Shown here: piece by piece, positions 44,500 through 56,361 of the stretch | How positions within the stretch are numbered: the first letter of the stretch is position 1 | Layout: each line of letters begins with the position of its first letter | DNA from: Macrothele yani | Taxonomy: Eukaryota; Arthropoda; Arachnida; Araneae; Macrothelidae | Length of the DNA stretch: 64,000 nt | NCBI GenBank assembly: GCA_039090855.1 | Contig: CM077002.1 | Span: 81,410,194-81,474,193, forward strand | Direction: 5' to 3' | The notes under the pieces: generated by a model | What the model saw: only the letters and a program-made list of their open reading frames with translations | Database searches by the model: none | What the model was told of the DNA's origin: nothing | Position numbers and translations under genes: made by a program

Positions 44500-45378
44500 G
44501 AGCATTTCACTTTGAGATTTGATATTGCTTAACCTTGCTTGCTATAGTAATAAAGTTTGCTATTTCGATATAACCTTCCTTTCTGTAACCTGCAGAAACT
44601 CCTACCGTAAATAACCTGACAATTTCTTTCCACTCGGTTATTAAAACACACTATATAGGCTCGCCTATAATACGCCCCAAATGACGCTTTCTTATAAATC
44701 GTTGGTATTGAAACGTTGTCACTGAAAAAATGTTTTGCGGCAGACTAACATTTCGAGATTACTGATGTAACTTTTGGAAATCGGCACATCTAAAAAAGGA
44801 AGGTGTCCCCAAACCTTCGTTTCCCCAGCGAAGGATATGTTATTCTTTTTACTCTTCAGTTTCTCAAGGAACTACTGTCATTCATGATGGGCTTGGAGCA
44901 TACGAATAAAAATGTCAGCCTACGGGCGTCAACCGAAACGTAAGCTTGGGCTCGTTGCTATCATATTCTTACTTTCCATAAGCATCACGATCTCTTTCGC
45001 CAGGACTACAGAAATTGGAGGTCCCATGGATCCAACCTTTGTTTGTAAACAGTACTGTATTTTCCTTGGCATTAAAAGTAATTTGCGGTAGCTACCGTTA
45101 TTCTTCTTCTAATGGATCTTAACCTGTTTTTAGAAAAATTCTCGATTGTGGATACATCACTAAGAAACTCCAAGCTCTTTTGCTGCAGGTATTGAAGGAA
45201 AAATTGATACTTCCTATTATGGTCAGGATATTCACACTGACTGTTGTTTGTTTGATACTTTCGAGAAATTCCTTCGCAGATTTTAGAGCATTGTTTGTTT
45301 CTGATCGATACTATGAATGGTGTACTTCGAAAGTTGCTTTCAATATAGGAGTAGTCGGTGGTCTCCTTTTATTTTTGT
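44500..45378 (-). pseudogene. Penelope-like reverse transcriptase fragment
   Basis: On the - strand, in several frames: a segment on Glu-Phe-Leu-Ser and Asn-Tyr-Phe, then Val-Tyr-Lys-Gln-Arg-Leu and a Met-Gly-Pro-Pro-Ile-Ser-Val-Val-Leu-Ala block (about 45035-44990, matching the Met-Gly-Ser-Pro-Ile-Ser motif of Penelope RTs), and Leu-Pro-Phe-Leu-Asp-Val (about 44800), the strand that follows the catalytic Asp-Asp. The Tyr-Val-Asp-Asp box itself is not legible. A SINE abuts its N-terminal side. Confidence 0.55.
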
Positions 45379-45380
45379 TT

Positions 45381-45615
45381 TTTTGTTTTGGGGTTTAACG
45401 ACAGCCATAAGTAATTCATGGGGGCTATAAGCAGTCACTTGTCCCTAATTTAGGTTCATTGATTCCAGGAAAGGATAGAGCTAGGACCATTAGAAAACAC
45501 ATCACCCATGCCTCAAGCGGAAGTCGAACCCTGGGCATGAATCACTGACTCCTGTTATTTGTTCGAATAACCAGAAGTTAGTGCTTCATACCACTCGGCC
45601 ACAAGAGCGGCAGTC
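45381..45615 (-). mobile_element. tRNA-derived SINE (older copy)
   Basis: Reverse-strand member of the same SINE family: GGGGTTTAACGACAGCCATA, TGTCCCTAATTTAGG, CCATGCCTCA and a B-box complement (AGTCGAACCC). The A-box complement (CCACTCGGCCA) near 45593 is degraded. Confidence 0.85.
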
Positions 45616-46008
45616 TCGTTTTCGGAACAATTGGTCTTAATTTAATTTGTTTATTTGATTATATGAAATGAAACAATTAGCTCCACATACAACTAGTAGA
45701 AGAGCCATGGCAATAAGAGAAACTAGAAATGTTATCATCGAATAACACACGCGCGTGTAAAGCAGATATCTCCACAGAACTATTAATACCAAAAGCTTTA
45801 CGCCAGTCATTGCATTATGATATTGCAACGTGATCCGGAAATAATTTACTATATTTCGGTTTACGAACGCATCTTATCTTCTTCGTTGTTTCACTGATCG
45901 TGAGTCTGAGCAGTTCTGTCGTATAAGAATGCTATTTTCACATCTGTTCTCATAAATTTAACGCGTACTGTGTGATCAACCAGTTGGTCACACTGAGAAA
46001 GCTGGGAA

Positions 46009-46044
<36 letters not shown>

Positions 46045-46907
46045 TTGTTTGCACTCGTTTATGTGTCCGATTCTTTTTCCTTTAGTTATTAATATTATTT
46101 ATGCATTATCTATCTACATAGGTGTTTCAGCTTTAAGCTCAGGCCCTGACGTCTGACAAATTTGATAAGAATTTTAATTAGTGATATGCCGTTTCTTCTG
46201 AGAATGCAAGAAAGGGAAATAGTACATAAATACTGGGAAAACTTCAATAGACAATTGAATACCAAATGAGTAAGAAAATAGGTTGAGCACGAATGGAAAG
46301 CTTATACTTACACATGACGTACGATGTGTACCTATGGCAATACAAGCTTCCTTCAGACTTTTGATACTGAGAATTGAACTGTCAGTGAAGAGTGCATGCA
46401 TCTGTTGGGTTTTTCTTAAAAAGGATGAAGTCGATACTGAAGAGTATATGTCATTTGGTGATTTGAAACGGATTAAAGAGGTCAATATTCTTCCCAGGGA
46501 ACGATTTTTTTCACCTCAATTCGAATGATTGCGACACAAGCTTTTCCAAGAGACAATGTTCAACTCTAGAACGAAAAAACATGGTTTGCATTTAATTTTG
46601 AACTGGTTTTCTTCCTTCCCTGGGGTCTGTAACCTATTACTTGGGCTGGTAGGTTGGTTTCTAAATTTGGGTTGGTCATTTGACTCTTACCCATCGATAT
46701 CCATAAAGTTTTTAATAGACAAAAAGTAAGCAAAATTAAAAAGAAACAAGAACGAAAATATAAAGAAAAGCGTTGATTCACCAGGAGAAAACTTCCGAGA
46801 ATCATGCATCTGGTCCAGTCTAAAACGTTTGCTTGTGTTAATCTCTGTAAGCGAATTACAGATCACGGATAGCACAGATGATTTGTTACTTCTCCTGAAT
46901 CCTTCTA
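45616..46907. other. No recognisable gene; (GT)n microsatellite
   Basis: A (GT)n run of about 30 bases lies at 46011-46040. Open frames at 46283-46528 and 46687-47106 are not recognisable proteins. Confidence 0.5.
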
Positions 46908-48320
46908 CACGTGTGTCCAAAATTAACGTGACAAAATACAAATTTGAGAATATGTCCAAAACGAGACGACCGATTGTAAAGATTTTTCTGAAGCATGTGC
47001 AAGGGGAAACGTTAAGTAGAAAAATTGTGCTCACTGCTATAGAAATATGCAAATGACGACCTATATGATGAGCTGGCAGGCACACGACCTTGATAAAGTG
47101 CTGCAATTGAAGCTTGAATTGGACTGTCAGTGGAAGAATGACTCCGCACCATCGCTTAGAAGATTTATTACGGTGGAGAGAGATCGGTAGATTGAAAGCA
47201 GGGTAATTGCAAGATGAGGTAGCAAGATGACTAAATGTGTCGAGGTGAATGGACCCCAGTCACTGGAGGCAGTTCCAGGTCACCGGAACAATAACCAGAA
47301 AGCCTGAACGAGGACGCCCACGGACCAAGATAAGTCAAGACGACATGTATTTGTCTCTAACAGCTCGCCGCCGTAGAAAGGTGAAAGCCAAGCAACTCTC
47401 ACAGGAGCTTTTCTCTGGAACGGGAACAGCGATATTGAGGCCAACAGTTTACAGAAAACTCCACGAGAGTGGTCTCTATGCAAGAATGCCAATTGTCTGT
47501 ATCTCACTTGCCCCATCGCACAGAAGGGTTCGTCTGAATTGTGCCTGACCACATCACCCCTGGATCCCTGATAGATTGGCCTTTGTTCTCTTCAGCGACG
47601 AGTAGCGGTACAGCTTAAACATGGATTCTCGAGGTGTGTGCGTTTGGAGGGATTCGGGAAGCCAAAATCTTCCCTTCAACATTACGGAAATTGACAACGA
47701 CGGTGGTGGAGGACTCCTGGTTTAGGCTGGCATCATGTTTGTACTGTTGCACGTGTTTCAGGACGCACCCTGACTGCTGCAAGCTACAGGGATGATATCC
47801 TACATCCAAATGTACGGTTTTTTACGGGAGCTGTTGGCCCCACGTCCTAACACCCGTCCAATAGCGTTCGGCTAGTAGAAGAAATCCTAGAGCGTGACGA
47901 TATCTATAGGATGAAGTGGCCCCCGAGATATCCGGACAGGAATCCAATAGAGCATGTCTGGGATGCTCTAGGATTTCGACACGCCTTGGCAGAGGAGTGG
48001 AACTTATTGCCCCAAACTCTCGTTCACAGCCTTGTAAACAGCATGAGGGCTCGTTGTGTGAGCTGTTTCGCTGTATCGCTGTTCGGGGTAGTCACACTTC
48101 CTATTAGCCCTTGAAATTCGCGTCACTTGCTGCATTACTTTTGGACTGCCATGATGTTATCTACAGGCTTTCCTCCTAATGCGGTGAAGTCATTCCTTTC
48201 CTATTGTGCATTGCTGCGTTTCGATATATGTATGTCTGTACCAACTATCGTTAAACTGTGTCGCATAGATTTTGCGTTATTCGTGATTTTGTGTTTGTCA
48301 CATTAATTTTGGACACAATG
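46908..48320 (+). mobile_element. Tc1-like transposon, copy D (both ends present)
   Basis: TA at 46906-46907 and 48321-48322 flank the element. The left end CACGTGTGTCCAAAATTAAC is mirrored by TTAATTTTGGACACAATG on the right; the similarity extends about 30 bases. Length 1413 bp. The transposase is decayed. Confidence 0.85.
47138..48107 (+). pseudogene. Tc1 transposase, copy D
   Basis: From the ATG at 47138 one frame reads through four stops: a first helix-turn-helix (Val-Ala-Arg-x-Leu-Asn-Val-Ser-Arg), the linker (Gly-Arg-Pro-Arg), the second domain (Ala-Lys-Gln-Leu-Ser-Gln-Glu-Leu) and Phe-Ser-Asp-Glu with the first catalytic Asp followed directly by TAG. The region carrying the second Asp is hard to follow. 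The catalytic Glu is preserved in Asp-Arg-Asn-Pro-Ile-Glu-His-Val-Trp (about 47940), then a shift near 47970 and the C-terminal Cys-Ile-Ala-Val-Arg-Gly in another frame. Confidence 0.82.
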
Positions 48321-48904
48321 TATTTGGCTTAGCCAACAGTTTACACTAAAGTAGTTCTCGGAAATAAGGTGACAATAATGAAATCTTGTATAGCTATTCC
48401 TGAAACTCCCGCGGAGAGGACGACGAAATATGTTTCATGTGGTCGAGACTGATTCCTTGTCTCTTCAGAAATATGTGCCCCATTCAGCCACATATCCAGC
48501 TTAATGGAAATATTATCTATCCTGGAGGTGATTCCAAAATAAAAGGTTCCGGTTATATGATCCCTTGATAACTCAAAAACTATACTTTTAGGGAAACACT
48601 TTTAAATGGCGATTTCAATATTGTGGCTGCTCCTAAGAACGGGAGATCGTACTTTTAAATTTAGCAAGCTGATTAAAAATTCACACTAACTTTTTCTGTT
48701 CCTTCCAAATAAAGCTATTTGAAAGTCACATGGGTAAATGAAAATCTGTACTATATTTACAGACATAGCCAACTTCTTTATCTATAACGACTGCTATTGC
48801 TATTCACGTCAAAATTGAAATGAACTTGAGCATAACCGATCACTTTTTGAAGATTGTTTGCTGTAGGAAACCGTAAACTACTATTTTTATAAATTGATAA
48901 GTTT
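48321..48904. other. No recognisable feature
   Basis: AT-rich; no gene or repeat recognised. Confidence 0.4.
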
Positions 48905-50053
48905 ATATATATATGTGAAAGAAGGCACGTGCCGTGAGCTGGCTTGGAGAGTATATAAGGAGTTATGTAGACATTCTGAAAGCATATCACTTGTTACTGT
49001 CATGGATAAAAGGAGCGATTTATCAGATTTGCAAAAAGGGATGATTATTGGCTTTGGTGGTAGTATTTCCAAAACAGCGCACTTTGTGAACTGTTCGCGT
49101 ACTGCTGTGGGTAACGTGTATCATGATTGGAGAAATGGCACCATTGCGAATAAGCGAAGTGGAAACTGCGGAGCACCACTTTCCATTGACGTGAGAAGTG
49201 AACGTTGGCTTCGAAGGTGTGTGAGGGCCGATCGATCCGCTACAGGGGAGCAACTCACTGGCCGAATGTACCAGAAGTGTGTCTAAAACAACAGTTCAGC
49301 GAACCCTGCTGCGTATGGGGCTCCGATGCAGTCGGATCGTCACTGCACCTATGCTAACGAAGGTGCATCGGCAGAAAAGGCTTACATTTGCACGGCAGTA
49401 TCGGAATTGAATTTCCGCTGATTGGCAAAGTATTGCCTTCTCTGATGAGTCACGTTTTCTGCTTCATCGAAAGGATGAACTTTGGGGTATAATGCGAGAA
49501 ACATCGGAGAACAAACTATTTTCAGCCATTGCTGGAAGAACACAAGCTGGTGTGGGCAGCATTATGGTTTTGGGAATGCTTTCGTGGCATTCTCTGAGTC
49601 CACTCACACCTGTGGAAGGTACTGTGAATCAAATTCGTTATGAATCCCTCCTTGAAGGCCACGTTCACCCATAAATGCATATTGTCTTCCCTGGGGCGGA
49701 TGGGATCTTCCAGCACGACAAAGCGACGTGTGATACAGCTCGAAATGTCCGAAAGTGGCTTTAAGAGCACGATGAAGACTTCAGCGTACTTCCCTGGCCA
49801 CCTAATTCCCCAGACTTAAACCCAATTCAGCATCTATGGGACCAGATCGATCGTGTTGTTCGTTCTATGTATCCTGAACCACGCACCCTGCAGCAGCTGT
49901 CAGATGCCCAGCAGTCAGCATGACTCCACATACCTATGAACACCTTCCAGCACCTTATTGAGTCACTTCCAGCCCGTTTAGCTTCTGTTCGCGCTGCACA
50001 CGGATGTTACACTGGATATTAGCTGGTGGTCACAATAATGTGACCCGACCGTG
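48905..50053 (+). mobile_element. Tc1-like transposon, copy E, left end lost
   Basis: The right end reads GTCACAATAATGTGACCCGA and closes with CCGTG before TA at 50054-50055. The inverse of this end is not found on the left, where similarity starts abruptly near 48905 after a (TA)n tract. The next Tc1 (copy F) starts about 30 bases beyond the right end. Confidence 0.75.
49002..50022 (+). pseudogene. Tc1 transposase, copy E, catalytic Glu changed to Gln
   Basis: The first 95 codons (from ATG 49002) are open and carry the helix-turn-helix (Leu-Gln-Lys-Gly-Met-Ile-Ile-Gly, then Asn-Cys-Ser-Arg-Thr-Ala-Val). A frameshift near 49262 follows. Later blocks are legible by switching frame: Ser-Asp-Glu-Ser-Arg (49441-49455), Gly-Gly-Arg... 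Ser-Ile-Met-Val, His-Asp-Lys-Ala-Thr-Cys (second Asp), and Ser-Pro-Asp-Leu-Asn-Pro-Ile-Gln (about 49810), where Gln replaces Glu. The end Gly-Tyr-TAG at 50020-50022 is a normal Tc1 C-terminus. Confidence 0.82.
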
Positions 50054-50083
50054 TATATTATATAGGTAAGAGTCGGACGCAGT

Positions 50084-51124
50084 ATGGGCAAGACGAAGGA
50101 TCTAAGCGCATTTGATCGTGGGCAAATTGTCGGGGCCCGACGAATGGGTCACTCCATTTCGGAAGTCGTGCAAGCACTGGGATTTTCACGAGCAACTGTG
50201 TCACGGGTGCACCGTGAGTACATCGAATCCGGTAAAACCATCCCTGCAAGGGCCAACTGCCGTGGACAAGAGCCTGTGGATGAGTGGGGTCATCGTCGGC
50301 TAGCTCGCATTGTAACAGCGGATAGACGGGCCACAGTGCAAGAAATCACTCGGCAATTTAACGCTGGTGCACAAAATCGTGTAAGCAGCCACACCATCCA
50401 GAACCATCTCCTCGCTATGGGGTACAGAAGCCATCGTCACACGAGGGTACCGCTGCTGACCGCAAATCACAGTGTGGAAAGATTAGCATGGGCGAGGGAA
50501 CATCGCCACTGGACCCTAGACATGTGGGAAAATGTTGCCTGGACTGATGAGTCGAGATTTACGTTGGTACATGCTGATGACAGGATACGAGTACGGCGCA
50601 AACCACATGAAGCGACGGATCCTTCTTGCCAGCAGGGTACTCTTCAAGCTGGTGGGGGTAGCATTCTCGTTTGGGGACAGTTTACGTCGACTGAAATGAG
50701 AACCCTGGTACGTGTGACATCGTCCCTCACAGGTCATCGTTACCGGGATATCCTGGACGACCATTTGATCCCGTTTGTGTGTCTTCAACATCCCCCTAAG
50801 GACCTCATCCTGCCACAAGACAATCCACCGTGCCACGCTCCGGAATTGTATCCGAATGGTTGGATGAGCACTCCACCGACGTCACCTCGCTTCCTTGGCC
50901 AGTTAGGTCACCTGATCTCAATTTCATCAAGCACAACTGGGATGTCATCGAGAGAGATGTTCGTGGCTCTGACGCCCCCTCCATCAAATCTTCGTGAACT
51001 GTGGGAGCTTGTTCAGGGGTCGTGGATCCGTATGGCTTTCCAACGCTTCCGGTGTCTTGTCGAGTCCATGTCGAGACGAATCGCCGCCGTCATCAGGGCG
51101 AAAGGTGGTGCTACACGTTACTAG
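50084..51124 (+). pseudogene. Tc1 transposase, copy F, long open frame but shifted at the active site
   Basis: An open frame of 346 codons, full Tc1 length, with two helix-turn-helix domains (Phe-Asp-Arg-Gly-Gln-Ile-Val-Gly; Gly-Phe-Ser-Arg-Ala-Thr-Val-Ser), Trp-Thr-Asp-Glu-Ser-Arg (first Asp) and Leu-Pro-Gln-Asp-Asn (second Asp). Between about 50842 and 50975 the frame is wrong: the correct protein (Trp-Leu-Asp-Glu-His, Ser-Pro-Asp-Leu-Asn) is read one frame over. A second indel restores the frame for the normal C-terminus (Leu-Val-Glu-Ser-Met to Gly-Gly-Ala-Thr). In the shifted segment the expected catalytic Glu is Lys (Asn-Phe-Ile-Lys-His). So the open frame is deceptive and the protein would be dead. 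TIRs were not found. Confidence 0.88.
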
Positions 51125-53529
51125 ACAGATATCTCTAATTCAATTGCTCTTCAGTGTATATAGGGTATTGTTCACACGCTGCTATTGTGCCATTGTCTTG
51201 TGCAGGAGATGAGTTCTTCGAATAACTGACATAATATTCTGTATGAGCCAATGTGTCTTTTAATTTGTGCTTTTTACAGCTATCTTGTTTGTTGTCGCTG
51301 AATCACCAACATTTGCACCTTGTTGCAGTCATACAATGGGACGGTCATTGGTAAGCTTGGAGTAAGTTTCTCTAGCCTGTTATCTTCACAGACTTACCTA
51401 CAGTCTTCTGGAAATGCGTTTCTAATTTTCCCATTCACATTTTTATTTGGTAATTCACTCGCAATGAATAGCATTGCTGTTAAAGATTGTGATAGTGAAA
51501 TTGAAAATCAAGGGCAGGTATGTCAAATTAGCTGTTTTTGTTTTTCAAAAGCGTCTGTGTTTTACATCACTTAATGTTTCACTTCGTTCCCCTCTTCCGA
51601 TACAGAAGAAAAGTACATAGTCACCTTGATGATGTCAGATTTAGATAATTCTGATTTAAAAGCTTTTTTTTTTTATTTAGAAGAATTTATCACTCAAAAA
51701 TTATTATACCTTAAGGGTATACCTTTTTGAACTCATTTGATGTGATGTGATATCCGGTGATCTCATGAAGAAAGTGTAAGAACGATTAAATTCCTTTTTC
51801 CAAGCTTTAATTATACTTGACCGTCCGATGTTTCTTATATCAGTGTAAAAAACACAGAAGAATGAGGAGATCGGCATCTTCCCTAATTATTCTGGATTTG
51901 TTTCCCTTGAATATTGAATAGTAGTTTCAACTATTAAAGAGTAAGCATCGCCAGGCGCATGCTTTAGTACAGATATCTCGAGTTTTCCGGCGTTTCGTTG
52001 GGAATGTTAATGAATGCTGCGCTTTTCGCTTTGTTCCTTAACAAAGTTGCTTTCTTGGAAAGGAATGGTGGGCCACCGCTTACTTTTACGTCTCTGATTT
52101 TTCGTAACTTTTCTTTATTGCTATCCTATCAGAATACCTGCTCCCGCATCTAATTTTCCCTTTTTTTTCCCCGCGTAACAGATTCGATGAGTTGTTGAAA
52201 GTGAACCTTCTCTAGGGTCATTCGATTCGATTCCAGTGTTTCTCCTCTGTGCCAGACAAGCTGTAATGGAGTGAACCACACTTTCCGGACTACATAAGAA
52301 TTTTCTAAAAGACTCTCATCAGCCGTTTTACTGTCCACTAAAGCCAAAAGTTTATCAGTTAGATCGCTTTCCTTGCTTCTTCCATAAAACCGATAGTATC
52401 GAACATTGGTGCCGAGCTTTGGAAAAGTTTATGCTTAAGGAAAGTCCTAAATACTTTCGTGTTTACTTTTCGCACTAAAAGTAATCGCTGAAAGTCTTTG
52501 AAAATCGATTCACGTTCTTTCGCCTTCAGCTGATAGGTCCTCCTGGAGTGTTAGCGCGACAAAATGTCGATATTTCTCGAAATAATACTAGGAATTACTC
52601 TTATGTATTACAATTTACATGATGTTTTTTGCTGTATCCATGTTTATTTCTTTTGATGCACGCATTGAAATTGTTGTATCGCAAGATTTCTTGTGCACTT
52701 TTGCCAAAAAAGAAAAACGTTTCTGTCTTGAAGGAAACGAAACTACGTTGTGTGTGACATTATTGTCTCATTTTTGTCTAGATGTAGAACACTCCTTATG
52801 CTAGACATAATATAACACTTGTGTGATATCCCAGTGGCATTACCTCCTGTACAGCACCATTGAGGTATGAATAGAGACTGGAGCTATATCTTACGTGATT
52901 CTCTTCGTGAGTCAAACCACCAGTCGTTTTCACGCTTCTTATCAGAACCTTTTATATAGATAATTCTGTTGAATAATCGGCAAGAAAACTCATTTCGTTT
53001 ACGCCGGAAAGCATCTTATATTTTTCGAAGGTTCAATATCTGCTGGCGATAGATTCATCGGCCGCTCCTCTATGGAATAGTATTAGAAGAATTGCCCCAT
53101 ACGCGAACTTTAAAGAGACTGCCATCAGGGAAACAGTCGAAATCCTATCTAGAAAACTAGCGTGCAATGTTATAGTTTCTACTGAACTATCAAGGGTTTG
53201 GCATGCGTTATTAAAAGATGAAAACACATCGCGATGCACCGTATAATTGTGTGATAAAAAGTTGAGTAATATGCTTCTGGTGTCACCCTCGTTATTTTCA
53301 AAAATCATCTTTGTTCCTTACGTGTTCCAATGCCCTGCATTTTAATGTCTACCATTGCCTTGGAAAAGCGTCCCAGAGGAGTGCGAAAGCTTGACGAATC
53401 TTTTTGCTTACTACATCACAAATATAAACGGATTTAATACGCCATATGCGTCTCTTGAGTATTCACAGAGTGGTGTATTTATTATTGCGTTATAATTTCC
53501 CAATAGTAGCTTTTCCAAAGTAACCTTTT
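51125..53529. other. No recognisable gene
   Basis: Mostly AT-rich with open frames below 95 codons on both strands (for example 52150-52347 and 53033-53308, - strand). None is recognisable. The - strand of 52000-52350 has a protein-like run (Arg-Asp-Val-Lys-Val-Ser-Gly-Gly-Pro-Pro) that I cannot assign. Confidence 0.35.
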
Positions 53530-53745
53530 CTTTGATGGGGGTTAACGACCACTTAGAGCAAGTTGATGGGCTGTAAGCAGTAGCCCGTACCTTATTTATG
53601 TGCACTGGTTCCAGGGAAGAGGGAGGGGTAGTATCGTAAGACAAACATAATATCTATGCCTTTCCGGAATTCGAAGGCAGACCCATTTTGGACGAATGAT
53701 CAGAAGCCAGCGCTTGGACTACTGTTCCCTGTTACTGTTGTAAAA
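53530..53745 (-). mobile_element. tRNA-derived SINE (oldest-looking copy)
   Basis: Reverse-strand member of the 18026-18260 family with many substitutions: GGGGGTTAACGACCACTTAG, GTGCACTGGTTCCAGGGAAG, AAGACAAACATAATATC and a degraded B-box complement (GGAATTCGAAGGC). The A-box end is lost near 53740. Confidence 0.82.
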
Positions 53746-55197
53746 CTCTTGGCGTAAAAGTTTGCAAATAACATTAGCACCTTTTCTTTCACTACATGAC
53801 ATTTTAATACACTGAACAACTTGTTTTTAGGCACCAGGTGAAAGCCGTTTCTGTTCGAATTCACCCCTTAATGACAGCACAAAAGTGTTTTTATCGCCGT
53901 ATTTTCAACTCTTGTCAGAACTGTTTCTCAAAATGAAAAACAAAAACATACATGTAGGCTCAATTCTGATTGAGGCGTCAGTTTGGAACGTAGGACTACG
54001 ACTTGCAGATCGGAGAGTTGAAATGAGCTGGTCGAGTATGGTTTCAAAGCGTTAATTTAATTTATTATAGCCAACACAGGTCTATGATATGAAAAGTAGC
54101 TTGCATAATTTTTACAAATAATGCTGGATACATTGCGAACACAAAGCAGATCGATACAGGAATTACTCAACACGGTGCTCTGTCTTCTTGGGCTACTTAC
54201 ATTACTCATCACTTTCTCTTGCCTCTCGTTTTGACTTTCTCCAGTATTGCTTGCGTTCATCGCACGAATTCCGCGGCATTGTCGAAAATGTTAACCCGTT
54301 AACACCAAAACAACTTTTAGAAATTTGTGTTTAAACCACTGAAAAATTTGAATAGATCTCGTCGAGAGCTTTAAAACGATACCACACACAGTCGTGTTGC
54401 GCTCACGGTTGCAGAGATAGACTGAGTCAAACGGAGCAGGACCCCTAGAAATATTGCATCATGTCCCCCTCGCTCCCTGTGCGAAGGGAGCCTCGCGCGC
54501 ACGATGTATTGCGCAGTACGCGAATTAGACTTCATGCTGTTTACAGACAGGTTAGTGTGCGTCACGTATTTTTAACGCTAATATGATTTCAATTGCGACA
54601 TATTTTTATCACAAGTCGTCGGCAGTAAGTCGTCCCATACTGTTCGCGACGTTAAACGTAGTCCTACGTCAAAACGGAACCTGGTTCTTCGCCAAAAAGA
54701 ACAGATAAATGACTCCAACATCGAATTGGAATTCCTGCATCGCAGAAGAAGCAAGAAATTATTATGCAATCTGTTCTTGCGGACTTGTACGTGTATAGAC
54801 AAGTGTTGCTTTGTATGAGTGCAATGTTCAAGAACTTTCTCCATTTTTTTATTCTTTGAGAGAACAATTTTTAATTATGTAAAACAATTTTATGTATTTT
54901 GACTCAATAATCTGTAACATACAGTAGATTCGTATTAAAATCTTTGGAAAAAGTGTGGTTACCGATTCTTTGTCCATATAGATTTACTGCATTTTTCTTT
55001 TGTTAACGGAGCAAATCTAGTATACTTCTACTGGAAACAATAGCATCTTTTGTAGACGTTACATGATTGTTATTCAGTGTAAACCATATTTTCTACCTTT
55101 GTACACTCTTAAAAATGTTGTGGTATATTCGACTAAACACGAGTACTATACCAGTTGCACTCTCAAATGGGGCAAAGGTAAACCCATAATGTAATTA
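53746..55197. other. No recognisable gene
   Basis: A GC-richer island lies at 54380-54560. TTAACCCGTTAACACC at 54292 recalls a piggyBac tip but no partner was found. No protein family recognised. Confidence 0.35.
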
Positions 55198-55885
55198 CAA
55201 GGAGTGTTCAAATGAAAAGGTACGAAACGACACTGTGGGTGTAAATGAAGACTTTATTCAAAGTATACACCATAGGCCGTAGCACAACAATCCCATTGAT
55301 TAACGAGCCGAAGGATTCCTTGTTCCCAGAATTCCTGTGGCCGTGACGAGACCCATTCCTGCACAGCGTTCTTGAGTTCGTCGTCCGAGTGGAAGCGCTT
55401 CCCTTTCAGATGTTTTTTCAGGGGACCAAACACATGGAAATCGCAGGGCGACATGTCCGGGTTGTAGGGCGGATGGTCAAGCTGCTCCCACTAGAACTTG
55501 GCCAGTTCCGCGTGTGTGACTCTGGAGACGTGTAGACGCGCGTTATCATGGAGCAGAACCACACCCTCCACGATGAATAGCGGCCGGTTTAACACCTTCC
55601 GCTGTCAGAAATCGGATAACGCCTCTCTGCTCCTCAATCGTCGAATTTTGCAATGTGAACTCCATCCTGTCCTCACACGCACTGCCGCGTCAATTGGACG
55701 GCGCTCTTTATAAGAGCCTCTGCTCTCTCCTGCGCATGCGGGCGCCCGCGCGTGCTCCGATCCACGCTGGCGACTCCAATCGCATCCGTAGATGTGTCGC
55801 TACGTTCTCCCATAGCGGCATAGGCAAATATGTTAACGGTTACGTTCTTATGACATTTCGTACCTTTTCATTTGAACACCCCTAG
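55198..55885 (-). mobile_element. Internally deleted mariner-like element
   Basis: TA at 55196-55197 and 55886-55887. Ends CAAGGAGTGTTCAAATGAAA and its imperfect inverse (TTTCATTTGAACACCCCTAG), similar over about 30 bases. At 688 bp it is about half a full mariner. It carries both ends of a transposase gene but not the middle. Confidence 0.9.
55254..55665 (-). pseudogene. Mariner transposase, middle deleted
   Basis: The - strand starts at ATG 55663-55665 with Met-Glu-Phe-Thr-Leu-Gln-Asn, Gly-Val-Ile-Arg-Phe-Leu and Glu-Gly-Val-Lys-Pro, the helix-turn-helix N-terminus. After about 33 codons (near 55567) it jumps, out of frame, to Leu-Leu-His-Asp-Asn-Ala-Arg (second catalytic Asp) and then, past a TAG at 55495-55493, to Ser-Pro-Cys-Asp-Phe-His (third Asp) and an open 66-codon C-terminus ending Val-Tyr-Phe-Glu at 55254. 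The missing part includes most of the DNA-binding domain and the first catalytic Asp. The DD..D layout marks it as mariner rather than Tc1. Confidence 0.87.
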
Positions 55886-55887
55886 TA

Positions 55888-56360
55888 TGTACCATATTAT
55901 GACAACCTGCTTGATCCGATGTTGCAACCACTGAACCATGTTGTTGTGTGTTTCATGCACCTCACCTACACCCAACCTTTGCCCCAGAGGATGTTATCAA
56001 CATCATTATCATGTCAGAAATGTCAAAAAAAGCAAGGACTTCATGGAAATGGAACTTCACACATTTGAATTTATGCAAATAATCAGAAACAAATTTTGCC
56101 TCAAGGGACTTATTACAAAATTGTAGCCAAAATCAAGATAACCTTTAGACGCATGATCACAGCACCTCGTTACTCCTTCTAGTACTTCGGAGACTCTATT
56201 GTGTACATTTTCTCTTTGTTCCAGTTTTAAATTTTAATTCCAATATTTTTAAGGGAAAGCCTACCTCAGCACGGAATATAAGCTAACAATATGTTTAATG
56301 TAAGGCAACATGCGCGCAGTGCAGATTTCAGTCAACTTGCAATTAAAAAGAGCGATTTGC
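55888..56360. other. No recognisable feature
   Basis: Nothing recognised. Confidence 0.4.
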
Positions 56361-56361
56361 C

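Noticed and set aside
46687..47106. 139-codon open frame on the - strand as a host gene
   Set aside because: It overlaps the left end of Tc1 copy D, is hydrophobic and AT-driven, and matches no family I know.
52000..52350. N-terminal part of the Penelope element on the - strand
   Set aside because: Same strand and order would fit, but no motif is recognisable.
54292..54320. piggyBac-like tip TTAACCCGTTAACACC
   Set aside because: No inverted partner found nearby; too short to claim an element.
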